Shown: positions 10,875-23,000, counted from the first letter of the stretch. The stretch: DNA of 64,000 bases from Heligmosomoides polygyrus polygyrus (GCA_947396885.1 OX377202.1:105956198-106020197); one strand, 5' to 3'. The notes: generated by a model not told the origin, from the letters alone. Numbers and translations are program-made.

Positions 10875-12126
10875 AGCGATTCAACGCCTTCACTATACTT
10901 TGTGGACATACCTCACCTCGACGTGGACTTCTGGAGTCAGTGATCGGTTCTTCGCCTCTTAGGGACATCTTCTACCAGCATACAGCGATCTTTACGACTA
11001 CAATGCTTCGTTGGGGCCGACATCCTAGGGGATGATCCTCGAGGCACCTTTGACATCCGTTTTACAGCCCAAATGGGTACATATCGGGAAGTTGCCCAGT
11101 CGGACAGGATCACATCCCAGAGGAGTAGAAGCAAAGTGCAGATGTTTGAGGGTCAGATGTGCGTGAAGTGTATGTATAGCTCGGTAACTGACCTCGTGGC
11201 TGCTCTGATTGGTTGACATCTTCCTGGCACCGCCCCTTCCAAACTGTTGGGCAAACGCTCGATATGTACACTTTAACCTCCTTGCGAAGGAAAACAACTC
11301 CTTCTTCTGTTGATTTTCCTTCAACATGTTCGCTCCAGTACAGAATGGTCCTAGTTTCTCTTTGTCAAGCCTCAGCTTGTTTCAGAGCTCTCAGCTGCTT
11401 TTTTGGAACAATCCAGAGTTAGAGTTAGACTTCCTGCTTGTACTAGCTCTTCTCCAGATGACTGAGCTTGTAATTGGTCTGTCTGGCTCTATTAGGACGC
11501 CCTGAACTAGCCTCTAGCTCCACCAGGACTTCAGCATCTTTACGGCTATCCCGGGCGATCAGGTCGAGGTTCAAATCTCATCCTGAGGCCAACATTGTCA
11601 GGTTAAGCGGTGTCCGAGGTGGGAATGAGGCCATCAAATATCTCCGGAATACAGGAGAAGGCTGCTTTGTGGCTGAAATTCTCCTAGAACATGACGGCTC
11701 GTCGTCTTTGCTCCTCACTCACAGCCATTTCCGTCCGCTGCCCTGGGGGGGGGGGGGGGCGGAGAAGTCACTCTAATTAGGTAGTTTTTTCAGGCCGGCT
11801 AAGTGCACACGCCCTTCTTCTCGTCGTTCGCTTCGCGTACTGCTTTTTATGGAGTGTTAAATTAGCATAATGTGCGCGACATCTGCCCGGAACATTTCCG
11901 CGGATGATGTGCGCTGCTTTGCATCTGAAGAGCTAGGCGTGCCTAGTCGTTGAATCGGCAATTGAGCCCGATTTCCAGCCGCTACAGGTTTCGAGATCGA
12001 TTCTGAAACGGATTGGTTGCCTGAACCGTTCTTCAAATGGCCGGGTTCACGTCTGTTGGAGTTATTCGACTGACCTACTCTCTTGCGTAATCATGAAGCT
12101 ATCGTTTCTAAGGAGTTCTGATTTAG
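10875..12126. other. Non-genic stretch with poly-G and a tRNA-like B box
   Basis: AGGTCGAGGTTCAAATCTCA at about 11560 is B-box-like, probably a SINE remnant. 11745-11759 is a run of 15 G. GCTGCTCTGATTGGTTGACA at 11195 recalls MITE interior sequence. No exon. Confidence 0.4.
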
Positions 12127-12535
12127 CTAAGAGTTTGTTCATAGTACGCGATGGGAGCGACAGCAGCGACAGGAGCGACGAAGCAAAGCATGCCTATCGA
12201 TTTTCCCAGACCACGGCTCGGCACTGATCGATACGGCAGCGCGACAGGAGGTACACCCGCCCCCTGCTGGGGACGTGGCGTCAGGAGGTACACCGCTGTT
12301 CTGTGGACCGGAAACTTTTGTTTTGTGTGTCAAAGGTTTCGTAAGGCAGCGGTTAGACTCTTGGAAAAGCCTAGGGGGTTGGGGGTAGGTGAGCAATGGG
12401 GATGCGAGGAAGATCGCACGCCCCCCAGCAGGGGGCGGGTGTACCTCCTGACCGTCCCCCGATCGATACGTATCCTTCTCCCTGTCGCTCTCGCCTCTGC
12501 CGTCGCTCCTGTCGCGAAGTATGAACAGGCCCTAA
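12127..12535. mobile_element. Family C element interrupted by another palindrome
   Basis: Outer ends TTGTTCATAGTACGCGATGG and GTCGCGAAGTATGAACAGGC pair. A second inverted repeat at 12247-12452 (AGGAGGTACACCCGCCCCCT against AGGGGGCGGGTGTACCTCCT) is flanked by GAC on both sides. GATCGATACG occurs on each side of the inner insertion. Confidence 0.78.
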
Positions 12536-12655
12536 AAGCCACTTAGACATTGAGCCATACACTCCTTGTGGAATCTTGAAGGCACGAAGGTGGTTTTGGG
12601 ACGTGAATTGTCTGGCTCCAGCGAACCTCCCAACACGTCATTATCTGGAAGCTCC

Positions 12656-12795
12656 TTAGGACTCGTTTATACTTCGACGCCGAGCGACGCGACCCCACGC
12701 ATTGTGGTCATATTGATCGAGCAACGCGACCGATCAATATGGCCACTATACGTAGCGTCGCGTCGCTCGGCGTCGGAAGTATAAACAGGGCCTTA
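12656..12795. mobile_element. Family C palindromic element, near-perfect
   Basis: TTAGGACTCGTTTATACTTC pairs with GAAGTATAAACAGGGCCTTA. CGCCGAGCGACGCGAC pairs with GTCGCGTCGCTCGGCG, around an ATTGATCGAGCAACGCGACC centre. The TTA/TTA boundaries suit a 3-bp target duplication. Confidence 0.88.
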
Positions 12796-13393
12796 CGCTG
12801 CCGTACTTCAAAGGATAACTTCATCATTTCGACTCAAATTCTTCAAAAATTTCTCCCAGTCGAAAACTGCAATGTCTGTGTTTTTAGAATAGTTGCTTCC
12901 TAGCGTGCTTCTGACTCGCTCAACCTCCACCTAATGAATCCTCATCGTCGTCCGCTCCTGTCCATTCCGACTTTTGTTGCATTTTGTGCCTTCCCAGCGC
13001 TAATTGCCGAAGACGACGGAAAGGGCTCCCTTGGATGTCCGCTACGCGTGGTCCAATTGCGTTACGGAGCCAGTTTGGCTCGTAGTAATGCTATTCCCGG
13101 AGCGATTTCGTTGCCCTATTGCAGGGCGGAACCACTAAGTGTCTTTTATTTCGCTCGAACAAGTGCAGTTCTGCGTTTTGTTTGGATTTTTGCCAGCCAA
13201 TTACTATTAATTACCTCTTCTGTTAGCAATTCTGGGGTGAGGTACGCGGACTTGCAAGGACGACTTCGATCGCCATGCCGTATGGCTTTGAATCGTGAAA
13301 AAATTGGAGAATTGATGCGCTCTGATATTCCTGGAGCATAAACGGACGTATTCTTCCTGTGATCCTCAACGCTCCGTACGCCTGGGGTCATCA
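12796..13393. other. Stretch with a 135-codon open frame of unknown nature
   Basis: 12934-13341 on the plus strand is open, with a hydrophobic stretch (FVWIFASQLLLITSSV) but no recognisable domain, no splice-supported neighbour and a palindrome immediately after it. Treated as unproven. Confidence 0.18.
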
Positions 13394-13492
13394 GCCGCTT
13401 ACCGCTTGTGAAAATGCCGCCGAACCTGATGCTAACGAATGTCATATCAGGGGGTTTGGCGGTATTTTCACCGTTAGAGGGCGGTAAGCGGA
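13394..13492. repeat. Short imperfect palindrome
   Basis: GCCGCTTACCGC with AAAATGCCGCC at the left pairs with GGCGGTATTTTC and GCGGTAAGCGG at the right. Length is about 100 bp. It overlaps short open frames that are therefore probably not coding. Confidence 0.6.
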
Positions 13493-13856
13493 TGGCGAAT
13501 CTAGCCGCTGGTCCAGGTAAGAAGCGCTGTCGGTACAGGATGACGATTGACTCTGACCTGATGAGCGCTTCTGGTTCGACTTACCTAGTTCTGTTAAAGC
13601 TTCCTCCAGTCCAGAAGCCGTTGAATCGTGTTATGTAGCCGTGCTGTTACGTACAAGGAAGATGGAGTTTGATCTAACTGCCCGTTTGTTCGGGCTTCTG
13701 TGTGTTTGTCAAAATGGTCTCTTCGGCGCCTCCTTCCTCTGCGCCATGTCAAAGATGTGCTTGAATGGACTAAGGTTATACAGATCTGTGTCCCATCCAA
13801 ATGTTTTCGGAAATGGAGTGCACTGCGCAATTCATCGGAAACGTGGAATTTTTCGG

Positions 13857-14018
13857 TACAAGTCGCTAAAATGGCCTAAAAGTCGGCCGCGTCGAACGAG
13901 AGTACCTCTCAGAAGATGCATGATGACCAAAGCTCTGATTGGCTGGCGCGTGCATGGGCGGTTCTCTGATTGGGTAACGCGTGTAGGCATGCAACCTGTA
14001 CAGACTTGTCCACGTTAT
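13857..14018. mobile_element. MITE family A copy, decayed
   Basis: GGTACAAGTCGCTAAAATGG is a recognisable left end. GCTCTGATTGGCTGGCGCG at 13935 and GGTTCTCTGATTGGGTAACG are the family interior. The right end (CCTGTACAGACTTGTCC) is weak. Confidence 0.5.
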
Positions 14019-14989
14019 AGTGCAACTGTAAAGGTTTCTGACGATATGAATGTGAGCCTTTAGAAAAGTGTCCTTGCCCTTGCAGCTGAAGAGCCGTCTC
14101 GTAAACATGTTGTTGTCGGCTTGCAGTGATTCAGGAGGCGACCTCCATCTAGCGCTGCTATTCGTTTTAATTGCTTTTCGTCGCGTATATTTCTAGCTAA
14201 ACCCAGCGATTCCCTATCAAAATGGCATCCATTCCAGGCAGAGCAATGAATTCTAGTCGCTAAAATTTTAAAACGACTTTTTCTACTATGATGTATCGTT
14301 AAATATCCGCTAAATGTCTAAATTCCGATAAAAACTACAAATATGTAGCTAGTCTTGATTTAAATGAATGTTGCTGGCAAAAGAGTTAAGTAAAAAAATC
14401 AGTCCAACCGTTTTATATACCATTTTCACGACAACTTGGACACTCAAAATAGAAGGCTTGAAACTTTTGGGCTGGTCTCCGTCAACAAAGTCAAAACAAA
14501 TTTTCGATTTTTAAGATTAAATGTGACTTTCTTTGAAAAATTATAATTCGCATGCCGCAAAAATACTGTCAGTCAACTTGAACTGTCCTAAAAAATTGAT
14601 TTTAACTGAAAAAATTGGCTTTGAGCTTATTTTAAAATGCAGAAACCAGCAATTTTTCAGAAGGAAATTGCGCCATGCACTTTTTATTGTTAGCAAAAAT
14701 TCTGTTTTTATGGAGATCACGTGCCCAGGGTTAAAGTGCAAAAAAAGTGATAAAATAGCTTTGTCTTCTATTCGCAGTCAGCTTTGAATAAGCAGCATTA
14801 ACACAATCAGTCAAACGAAGATCACCGACGATTGCATGGCGCGATCCGTTTTTCTTGCGGTACAAAAATTCTGGTTTTTATTTCATTCGATTATTAAAAC
14901 TGCCTAAAAGGTTCTCTTTTTATTCATTTATTTGCCAAAAGTGTGGAAAACCTCTGATTCTTGATTCATAAATTTAGTAAAACTGGTTA
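14019..14989. other. AT-rich non-genic stretch
   Basis: Mostly AT-rich with scattered short open frames and one dispersed-motif relative (GATTGCATGGCGCGATCC at 14833). No splice-consistent coding pattern was seen. Confidence 0.4.
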
Positions 14990-15445
14990 AATGTTAATTA
15001 CGCTTCTCAATTCATCAAATTTTTTACTGTGTTTTTTTGTAAAGCACACAAAGAAGTGCAATGCGTAAATGAATAAATAAATAAATAATCAAATAAATAT
15101 CTTAAAACTGGTTAACAATTCGGCTTTTAATTTATAAATTTAATGGAACTGGTAAAAATTCTGCTTTTTAAATAATTAATTTATCAAAGCTAGTTAAAAA
15201 TTTTGTTTTTCACTTCATTAATTTATCAAAACTGGTTAAAAATTCTGCATTTTAATTCGTTAATTTATTGAAAGTGGTTGAAAATTCTGCATTATATATT
15301 GTTAATTTATTAAAAATGGTTGAAAATTTTGATTTTTTTAAATTCATTAATTTATCAAAATTTTAATAAAATTAAACATTTATTAAAACTGGTTGAAATT
15401 TTTGCTTTTTAGTTCATTAAAATTTGATAGAATTCTATTTTTTAA
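14990..15445. repeat. AT-rich degenerate tandem repeat, ~45-60-bp unit
   Basis: The phrase ACTGGTTAAAAATTCTGC followed by TTTTTAATTCATTAATTTATCAAA-like sequence recurs about seven times with drift (15103, 15149, 15190, 15230, 15277, 15317, 15388). Confidence 0.75.
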
Positions 15446-16800
15446 TTCCTTAATTAACTAAAACTCTTTTTTTGAAAAATAGAAAAATCTTAAAATCTCA
15501 CTTTTTTCAGAACAGACGATTAATAAAGCTTTAAATAAATTTTTTTAATCGAATGTTTTTTCCAAATCTGGATCAGGCCCACTTCGATTATGAAGGTGTT
15601 TCGTTCGATTTCAATACTGTGCAGTTTGACATGAAAATGGTGGTTTCGATTTCGAGTTTTTTTCGAGGAGCCGAGTATTTAATTACAATTACATATCCAT
15701 TACGTTAACTACATCAAACAGATCCACCATACAGCCTCGTTCGGCACGGAAATGCTAACGCACTAAAAAAATGCCGAAGCTTTACGAGGAGAGAACTTGG
15801 AGATAACAAAAATTATTTTTTAGTAGACTTCCCATTTTAATTTTTACTTTTTTGTCCGAAAATTTTCCTTAAAATATTACTTGAGGGTAGACAAACTACC
15901 AAAGGTTCGTTCGATCTTAAAAAAAGGTCGAAATTCTGTTAAGTCGATGAGTCTAATTCTAGCGGAAAATGCCGTTAATTCGATAAAAATTTTTTATATT
16001 TAACCGTAAAATGCACCGCCCTCTAGTCCTCTAGCGAACCCCTGCCCCTCGAACGAGTTCAAAACGAGGAATCGCTGGCGTTTCCGTCCACAACGCCGTC
16101 GCCGCCACCGCCGCTTCTTCTTCGTCCTCGTCTTCCTCTTATTCTGGAGATGTTTTCGCTTCGTTGTTGCCTTGCGTCTTCTGGGGTGTGTGCGGCTCGT
16201 TTCGAGCATGATTGATGTGCTGTGCGCGGCCCCGACTTCGTCGGCCAGATTCCCGGACGAGCAGAGGAAGCCGTCGTCGGCCGACGCTTGAACCATTCCG
16301 ACTCCCAGACCGATTCACATTCACCACTCCTCCCGGGTCCTCAGCGGCCCGAGTGTTTTCGAGTTTTCTTCTGTTTTTCTGGGCGTTTGTCTTCTGATGT
16401 CTTCTGAAGGTCTAGTTGAAGTCGCCTGGAGGCGGTCTCGTGGATATTGAGACTGAAATTCTGAATACTTGCGTGACTGGCGCTGCGAGACGAATCGCTT
16501 CACGTATTCCATGAATCACTTCAGAATGTCTGGCGTGTGGAAATTGCCGACCTGAAAAAGCCGATTCAATTTTGCTCTCGTTCCTGAGAGTTCTCCTCTC
16601 AGTTCGACTGCTAGGCTTCTGACATTTTCCTATGGATAGGATACCCTTCTTTCTTTGGGCAATATGCTATCCTCGCTTGGGATACGCCATGCTTTCTTCC
16701 TCTAGTACCGTTTGTCATTTGAACCTTTAAATCTGTCTTCATTTCTGGCATTGCACTAATTAGTAACAGGTAGAAAATGGTATTCTAAAGATGAAGGCCT
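15446..16800. other. AT-rich then GC-mixed stretch without a recognised gene
   Basis: 15446-15990 is AT-rich. 16000-16300 has CCGCCGCCACCGCCGCTTCT and similar low-complexity codon-like runs that give Arg-rich open frames on the minus strand, best read as compositional. One dispersed motif (GGATACGCCATGC) lies at 16681. Confidence 0.4.
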
Positions 16801-16872
16801 TAGTCGCGAATATGGGCAGCATCGGGAAATGTGAACGCGCCAGCCAATCATGCCGCGTTGGATGGGCGTGTC

Positions 16873-16920
<48 letters not shown>

Positions 16921-17023
16921 CGTACGGCCGGTGCCAAGATTGGCCAGCACGTGCTCGGCCGGTGCTCTGATTCGTTATGATTGGCTGGCTCCCTCCTACG
17001 AATGCTGTCCATATTCCCGACAA
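16801..17023. mobile_element. MITE family B copy with an internal (GA)n tract
   Basis: TAGTCGCGAATATGGGCAGC left and GCTGTCCATATTCCCGACA right. 16877-16918 is a GA microsatellite. The interior has CGCCAGCCAATCATGCCGCG and GATTGGCTGGCTCCCTCC. Confidence 0.8.
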
Positions 17024-17304
17024 GGGTCAAAATAAAGCATCAAGCGTAGCTAGGGTTTTCCAGTGATTTCAATGTCAATTTCTTCTTTATTGAAGTGAAA
17101 CTACCGTCTTTGCTTGTCTTGACGAAGAACCGAACCCAGACTCACACAAATGGCGCGTTTTACCAGCTGCGCTACATACGCAGCGTAATTGGCTGTGAGC
17201 AGCTAAAGGCCCGACTTCATACTAAAGATCAACAGAAATCGATTGAGATTGTCGCGTCGTCGCGGACCTGTCACATTGGTCTTATTGCCAGTTTAAACGG
17301 TTAA

Positions 17305-17580
17305 CTCTGAACAAAAATCGATAATTTCGATCAATAAAGGCTGTCAAATCGATTTTACTTGACTATCGCGAAACCAATTCATCGTTCACATAATTCTTGC
17401 AATTTGCAAAGTTCTGATAAAAATCGATAAACTCGATCAATAATGGCTGTAAGATCGACTATTCTTAACTATTGAGAAAAGCATCCAACCGTCATTGTAT
17501 TCTTGCAATTTCCACTCATATGATTGAGCTCCTGATAAAAATCGATTGAATCGATCGGTAATGGTCGGCTGATCGATGCT
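17305..17580. repeat. Three tandem copies of a ~107-118-bp unit with ATCGAT cores
   Basis: CTGATAAAAATCGATAA-like starts lie at 17307, 17414 and 17532, each followed by CGATCAATAATGGCTGT and, later, TTCTTGCAATTT. Confidence 0.8.
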
Positions 17581-17989
17581 TCCTATTTGCTTTGAAGGTT
17601 GTACATCCACTTTTTTCCGTTGTCAGACGTTCACCATGATCAGAGACTCAGGTCAAAATGCCGATCAAGGTGTGAACATAGCGAGTGGCCATTAATTTCG
17701 CGCGGACTCACGGATGGACGGCAAACAGCATACGGGCGTAATGTGCTCTCTTGTAGCTGTGTTTGAAATACATGAGGTATATTGCAAAATAGATGTGCAG
17801 ATGAGGTTAGCGATTAGCATGCGAAGTAGAGCTCAACAATATGCAATCAATTTCTCATGGTTGCGCCATGCACTCGTCATCAAATTGATATGGAAGGTGC
17901 CCGTTTTAAGCCGTGAGACTTGTAGGATAGTCCGTTGCATTTCTAGGGAAATTCGACGTCGAGTCAGTCGAATTTTCTAGGTGCGGTGG

Positions 17990-18090
17990 AGTGAACAGCT
18001 GTCCTGGGCGCGGAATCGAACCAGAAATCGATTTCGATGCAGGATTCCACCGTCGCTTGTCGACTGCGCTACATGCTCACGTTTTATTTC
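17990..18090 (-). mobile_element. tRNA-like SINE head, antisense
   Basis: On the minus strand CATGTAGCGCAGTCGACAAG (A box) precedes TCTGGTTCGATTCCGCGCCC (B box). Between them sits an ATCGATTTCGAT segment. No SINE body is obvious. Confidence 0.5.
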
Positions 18091-18154
18091 CGACTGCAAA
18101 CTTAGGCAGCACTTAGTTTAAAGGGACAGAAGCCGGTCTGATCGCTTTGCGGGA

Positions 18155-18160
18155 AGTCGT

Positions 18161-18235
<75 letters not shown>

Positions 18236-18851
18236 TGCGCAAATAGTAACGTCATGAAAGCGTTCATACGAAAGAAAAATCAAATGCAGCACCAAGAAGT
18301 TGAAAAAAAATAACAGCAGCAATAACATTAGCGAAGCCGGAGCAATATCAGCGATATTATTGATCGATATTGATTGGTAGCTTGATGTTGTCTATTTGTT
18401 GAACAATCTGATCATCGGCGATCATTTTCCATTGATTAGTGCCGTAAACAGATAAACTTGAGCAGAAATCAATAGTAACTATTGACTTAGTGCGAAAGCT
18501 TTTGAACCGCAACTAATTTTGCGTCGATATACGGACAGACAAACAGATTAACAGATCAGCTCTTCTATGTGCAGCCAGCAGCCAGCAGTTAGTAAAAAGT
18601 CCTAACGGCAGATTTGATTGCTTGAACCGAGAAGTTATTTATTTATTTATTTATTTATTTATGCGCAAATAGGAACGTCATGAAGTCGTTCAAACGAAAC
18701 AAAAACTAAATGCAGCACCAAAAAATTGAAAAAAATAACAGCAGCAATAACATTAGCGAAGCCGGAGCAACATCAGCGATGTTATTGATCGATATCGATT
18801 GGTAGCTTGATGTTGTCTATTTGATCCGATCCGATTGCTTGGCCTAAGAAG

Positions 18852-18882
<31 letters not shown>

Positions 18883-18885
18883 CTA
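18155..18885. repeat. Duplicated ~175-bp segment attached to (TTTA)n tracts
   Basis: 18232-18402 and 18660-18823 match closely (ATGCGCAAATAG, AACGTCATGAA, AAATGCAGCACCAA, GCAATAACATTAGCGAAGCC, GGTAGCTTGATGTTGTCTAT). Both are preceded by TTTA runs, and a third TTTA run with the GAAGTTATTTATT lead follows. ACGGACAGACAAACAG at 18531 belongs to the dispersed GGACAGACG family. Confidence 0.85.
18160..18236. repeat. (TTTA)n microsatellite
   Basis: About 19 uninterrupted TTTA units. Shorter tracts at 18636-18662 and 18852-18882 share the same flanking GAAGTTATTT or GCGCAAATAG sequences. Confidence 0.95.
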
Positions 18886-18968
18886 GTTTTATCGGCCGTT
18901 GTCCTGATTTGAGGTTGTATTCAGTTTTTAGCTTTTTAATCATAATTTTTAAAGTTGCCGCTGGCAAT

Positions 18969-18970
18969 AA

Positions 18971-19016
<46 letters not shown>
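18969..19016. repeat. (ATT)n microsatellite
   Basis: About 16 ATT units. A shorter ATT tract lies at 50490-50516. Confidence 0.95.
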
Positions 19017-19017
<1 letters not shown>

Positions 19018-19290
19018 AGCGTGGTATTAGCTACCAGTATGTCGAGTATGAATGAACTCGAGTCCCTCCTCTCACACCTTTTTGATATTTTCTGAATTTT
19101 TATGGACCGTCAAGTGTTAAAAAATCTAGAAAAAAATCTTGGTGACATTTCTGATTTGTATGAAATTTTTGGAACCCCATTTTAATTTTTTAGTGCTTTT
19201 TTTTGAAGGTTTTGGTATAGGAATCCGGCATAAGCCAGTCTTTTCACAAGCGCGCCTCTCCCAGGTCATCCATTACCTTCGGCGTCCGAA

Positions 19291-19640
19291 TTGGGTCATC
19301 TGGTTCGATCAGTTAGCTCCTTTCTCCCACCCATCGACCCTCCGACCGACGACGAGTCCATCCCTCTTTTTTCGGCCGATCAGCCAGTAATTGATGACCG
19401 TCTCGAGCGGCGAATTTGCCCATCCGCTAATTATCGCCCCTTTTCCGTGGCGGCCACGTTAGGAAATCGGATCCGGGCTAATCCCCGGGACGAACTGATG
19501 ATGGCCGCCATGAATCATCAGGTGGTTTGTTGCGTGGGCGGGGAATTACCCCTGGATGCTATTTATGACGACGGTTGGAGGTGGCCTGGGCTCGGAGCCC
19601 AGCTACGGCTCTGTGACCCAGGCGGGTTTCGATATTGCTG
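19291..19640 (+). CDS. Possible orphan coding fragment
   Basis: A 132-codon frame (19291-19689) whose first two-thirds have protein-like composition: an acidic Pro-rich start (DPPTDDESIPLFSADQP) and then NRIRANPRDELMMAAMNHQV. The last part runs into a dispersed-repeat motif (GTGCATGGCGCATTCCG at 19651), so any real exon would end earlier. A CTCTCCCAG acceptor-like site lies at about 19257. No family is recognised, and it could be chance. Confidence 0.18.
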
Positions 19641-19689
19641 TGAAGCGCAGTGCATGGCGCATTCCGAAGGCGTGTCGGCGCTCCGATAA

Positions 19690-20649
19690 GCTCTATACTA
19701 ACGTCCTTCTTCAGCATCGTTACCACAGTGGGAAAGAAATCTCCACAACGCTACCTATAACTCGTCATCTGGTAGGTTACGCCGTGTATTATGCGTCCTT
19801 TTAAAACGTTGAATCGATTGGAAGGTCATACGCTGTGCTCCGGATCAATCATCGACTTTGTCCAATAAGGCAAAGCTAGCACCACTTGACCGATTCTGAA
19901 GGCGAAAAGTCACTCACTCAGTTGGCCTCGAAATCGGTCACTTGAACAGGCGCGAGGGCGCCTAATTCATGGCGCATTATAGCGTGTCGTCATCTTCAAC
20001 AGACGACGTAAATATTCTGAATATTCCGTCGATTTCGTCAGAAGTTTAGAGTCTGCGATATTACGGAATATTTGGCAGCATTTCTTTCTAGTTTTTCTGT
20101 GTTCTCGAGCTTCAGTCTTCTGTAGAATCCACGCACAGATAGAAGTTCTTGTGTCACAGCCCTCGGTTAGATCTTGTATGGAATTAGACCACCATATTCG
20201 TTACCTTAACCTTAACTCTGACTTTAACTAATCTCTTTTTGGTCGCGGCAAATCCGTTCATTTGGAGCACGTGTAGCAATGGAGGCGCCGTCCGTCTCTC
20301 GCCTGCATCACGTATTGATTAGACCGGTCCGGTCCCGCCTAGGCCAATGTTCTAAGCTTCCAACCGACTGGCTCCACGTCCTTGATATTTTGTGGTATCG
20401 GTAAACTGGATAGGCTCGTTCGCTTGCAAATGGCGCAATTCGCCTAAAGATCTGAGAAATCGCCGTTTCATGAGGAGTATAAGAGCTTGTATGGGCTTTT
20501 CCCCATTGGTGATCACGTGGCTCAGTGGAACGCTGTGATGAGTGAGGGTTTGGTGGTTTATTTGGTTTGTTGGTTCGGTGCCTGTCAGGTGATGATTGCT
20601 ACACAGGAAGATTTTGCCACTCTGCCACACTACAGGGTGTCTCAAACAT
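19690..20649. other. Non-genic stretch
   Basis: Unique-looking sequence with one motif match (TTCATGGCGCATTATAG at 19967). No gene, SINE head or inverted repeat is clear. Confidence 0.35.
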
Positions 20650-20938
20650 CATGTCGTTGCATATAAAATGGCCGATTTTGCTACCTCAATTTCTGGTCGA
20701 TATTTCCTGGCTGCGAATGGTCTCGTTTCAAGCATTTTATATAGTTTCTGAAAGCACAGAATCTCCGCTTTCTTAGGGCCCCGTTTATACTTCGACGGCT
20801 AGCGACATCGAAATGTTGCGTTGGGAAAAGTGTATTAATTGTATTGATACTCACTTCGATTAATAGAACTGCTTCCAAGCAAAGTAATGATCTGTCAAAG
20901 TTTTCAGTCAAAGTCGGCCATTTTATGTGCAACGATCT
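20650..20938. mobile_element. Inverted-repeat element (TGCATATAAAATGGCCGA) with a family C half inside
   Basis: TTGCATATAAAATGGCCGAT near 20657 pairs with TCGGCCATTTTATGTGCAAC near 20915. GGGCCCCGTTTATACTTCGA at 20778 is a solo family C left end inserted within. Confidence 0.65.
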
Positions 20939-21031
20939 AAGAAATATGTACACTGCTTGATAGGTGATAATTTTGCTGGAGAAGGTACCATACCAAAGAA
21001 ATAGAGGGCTCATAGGAAAGCGCAAAAATAA

Positions 21032-21250
21032 AAAATTTCGGCACATGTCGCGAAAGTGGGCAGCATTAGGGGGTGGGAATGTGCCGCCTATCAGGCCACA
21101 TCTAATTGGAGTATCATTAGGAGAGGGGATGTACGGTAGGCACCCTGATTGGCTGGCATGTGTTTGGTCAGTGCTCTGATTGATTATGATTGGATTGACG
21201 CGCTCCCAACTCCTAATGCTGCTCACATTCGCGACATGTACGAAAATTTC
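21032..21250. mobile_element. MITE family B copy
   Basis: The ends pair beyond the core: AAATTTCGGCACATGTCGCG against CGCGACATGTACGAAAATTT. Subterminal GGGCAGCATTAGGGGGTGGG is mirrored by CCCAACTCCTAATGCTGCTC. Interior GCCTATCAGGCC and TGATTGGCTGGC. Confidence 0.87.
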
Positions 21251-22309
21251 TGAGGTAGGAGCGCAGGGCTTGGCCACACACTCGTCCGATTTCTTACATT
21301 TTTCAATCGATTGATTGTGCTGCGCTTTTGAACTCTCGCCACAATTTATCCATGAAGTGGTGGTATCGATTGATTTTAACGGTTTCTTTCAAAATTTAAA
21401 GCTTAAATACAATCTAGAGCCTGCGGCAAAGTGCTGGGTATCCTAAAAAATGCAGGTACTGTTTGAAAGTCTTAGGTATAAGACCCATATAAAAGCACAG
21501 GGTAACAAAATCTCTGTGTGTCGGTAGTCAAGATTGCGCCAGGTAACCGTCTGAAACCTTTAATGTCAGACTCGATTGATTGTGCATAGGATGAATGCTT
21601 GTTACATTCTTGCTATCAATTGACAACATTGACCTGTACCGTAGTTCTTTTAATTTTTGGAGCTTCACAGTGCACTACAACTTTATGTGAGCCCTTAACG
21701 CCTTCAGAATTTTTACTGGCAGCAATGATGTGCTGTTTCTTGAAGAATCTAACAAACATTCAGCCCATGCACAATCAATCGAGTCTGAAATGAAAGGTTT
21801 CAGAGACGGATGCATGGCACAATCACTGCCGCTCGTATGCCAGAACGTTCCCATTTTCTTGCGCTTTAATTCTTCTTCAGTGCCTCTACTAGCAGCAAGG
21901 CGTCAGAGCGATTTCTGCCCGTTGTATCTCTACGACACTCATGCTACTTCAATCGCTAATCGTCTCCACTTCTGAAGACCCCACAGCCCTTTTGAAGTGA
22001 TTTTTTCCAGGTTTCTTCGTCAGCCGCAAGACGACCGACGGCTAGTCGACCCCCATTGCCCCGTGAAGTCGTCTCGGCCGAAGTCGTTCTCTGAGGAGCT
22101 GCCCTCGATGTTCATTGTTTATCCGCGTCCAGTGTTGGCTTGTCCGAGGTGAAAAACAAGGGTATGCATTTGGAACGTCGAGACGGATGACGACGTAGAT
22201 GCTGCCAGTGGTCGCTTCGTATCCCATGAAACTCTGATGAAGCCCCTACAGTCACGCTTACGGTTACTTACCCCTGCCTCATGGCTCGGCTTCGTTTTCT
22301 TTGTAGGTT
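21251..22309. other. Non-genic stretch
   Basis: Contains one dispersed motif (GGATGCATGGCACAATC at 21810) and several TCGATTGATTG patches at 21305-21600. No supported exon. Confidence 0.35.
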
Positions 22310-23000
22310 CTTTAAGGGGTTTCTATGTCTATTGCAATATTTTTAACAATTTTTATGATTTTGTGAATTAGTGAGCTCCGCGGTACACGAGAGTTCACCC
22401 GTCCGTCTATCCGTATGTACATCCGCGCTGAATTAATGGCCGCCACTAACACACTTTTCTACATATATACAGAATCACTTCAATATTGAGGCGAACGCAT
22501 TGGACATTGGTTCGAGGGCATCTCAGGATTCTCAGATCAATATCGATCGATCGATATCGATCGTTTTGCCGTGATGTAACTGGCATAACATTGCGCATCG
22601 CAGTACATCAAGCACGAAGGTTCAGTTAGCCATTTCAATGTTTTTTGTGAAGTAGTGAGCTCCGCAGTGCATTCCGACTACCAAAAGTTCGTCCATATGT
22701 GCATCCGCGCGGAATTAATGGCCGCCATCCGTCTTTCTATCTATCTGTACATCTGCGCGAATTCGCTGCTATTTACTCTACTGTATGTATATTTACTTAT
22801 TTATTTATCTATTATTTACTAGCGTAAGGACCGCTTCACTACTATTAATTAAAGCTCTTGTAGTTTATTCAATGGATTCCTATTTTTAGTGTACAATTTT
22901 CAATAATTTTAATGCTTTTTGCGAAGCAGTAAGCTCCACGGTTCAGTCTGACTTCCGTGCATCCGTCTATCCATGTGTACATCCGCGCGGAATTAATGAC
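22310..23000 (-). repeat. Three ~280-bp tandem copies of the GCGCGGACG dispersed family
   Basis: GTGAGCTCCGC starts at 22371, 22655 and (as TAAGCTCCAC) 22930. Each copy continues to CGTCTATCCGTRTGTACATC and CGCGCGGAATTAATGGCCGC. Read on the minus strand, this matches the ATTAATTTTGCGCGGACG / GACGGACAGACG end of the elements at 35.3 and 50.8 kb. ATATCGATCGATCGATATCG lies at about 22543. Confidence 0.78.

Noticed and set aside
11745..11759. Run of 15 G as a functional element
   Set aside because: Homopolymers in this window vary in length and are error-prone in assembly; no context supports a function.
16000..16327. Arg-rich minus-strand frames at a CCG-rich patch
   Set aside because: Overlapping frames on both strands caused by base composition, with no splice or domain support.
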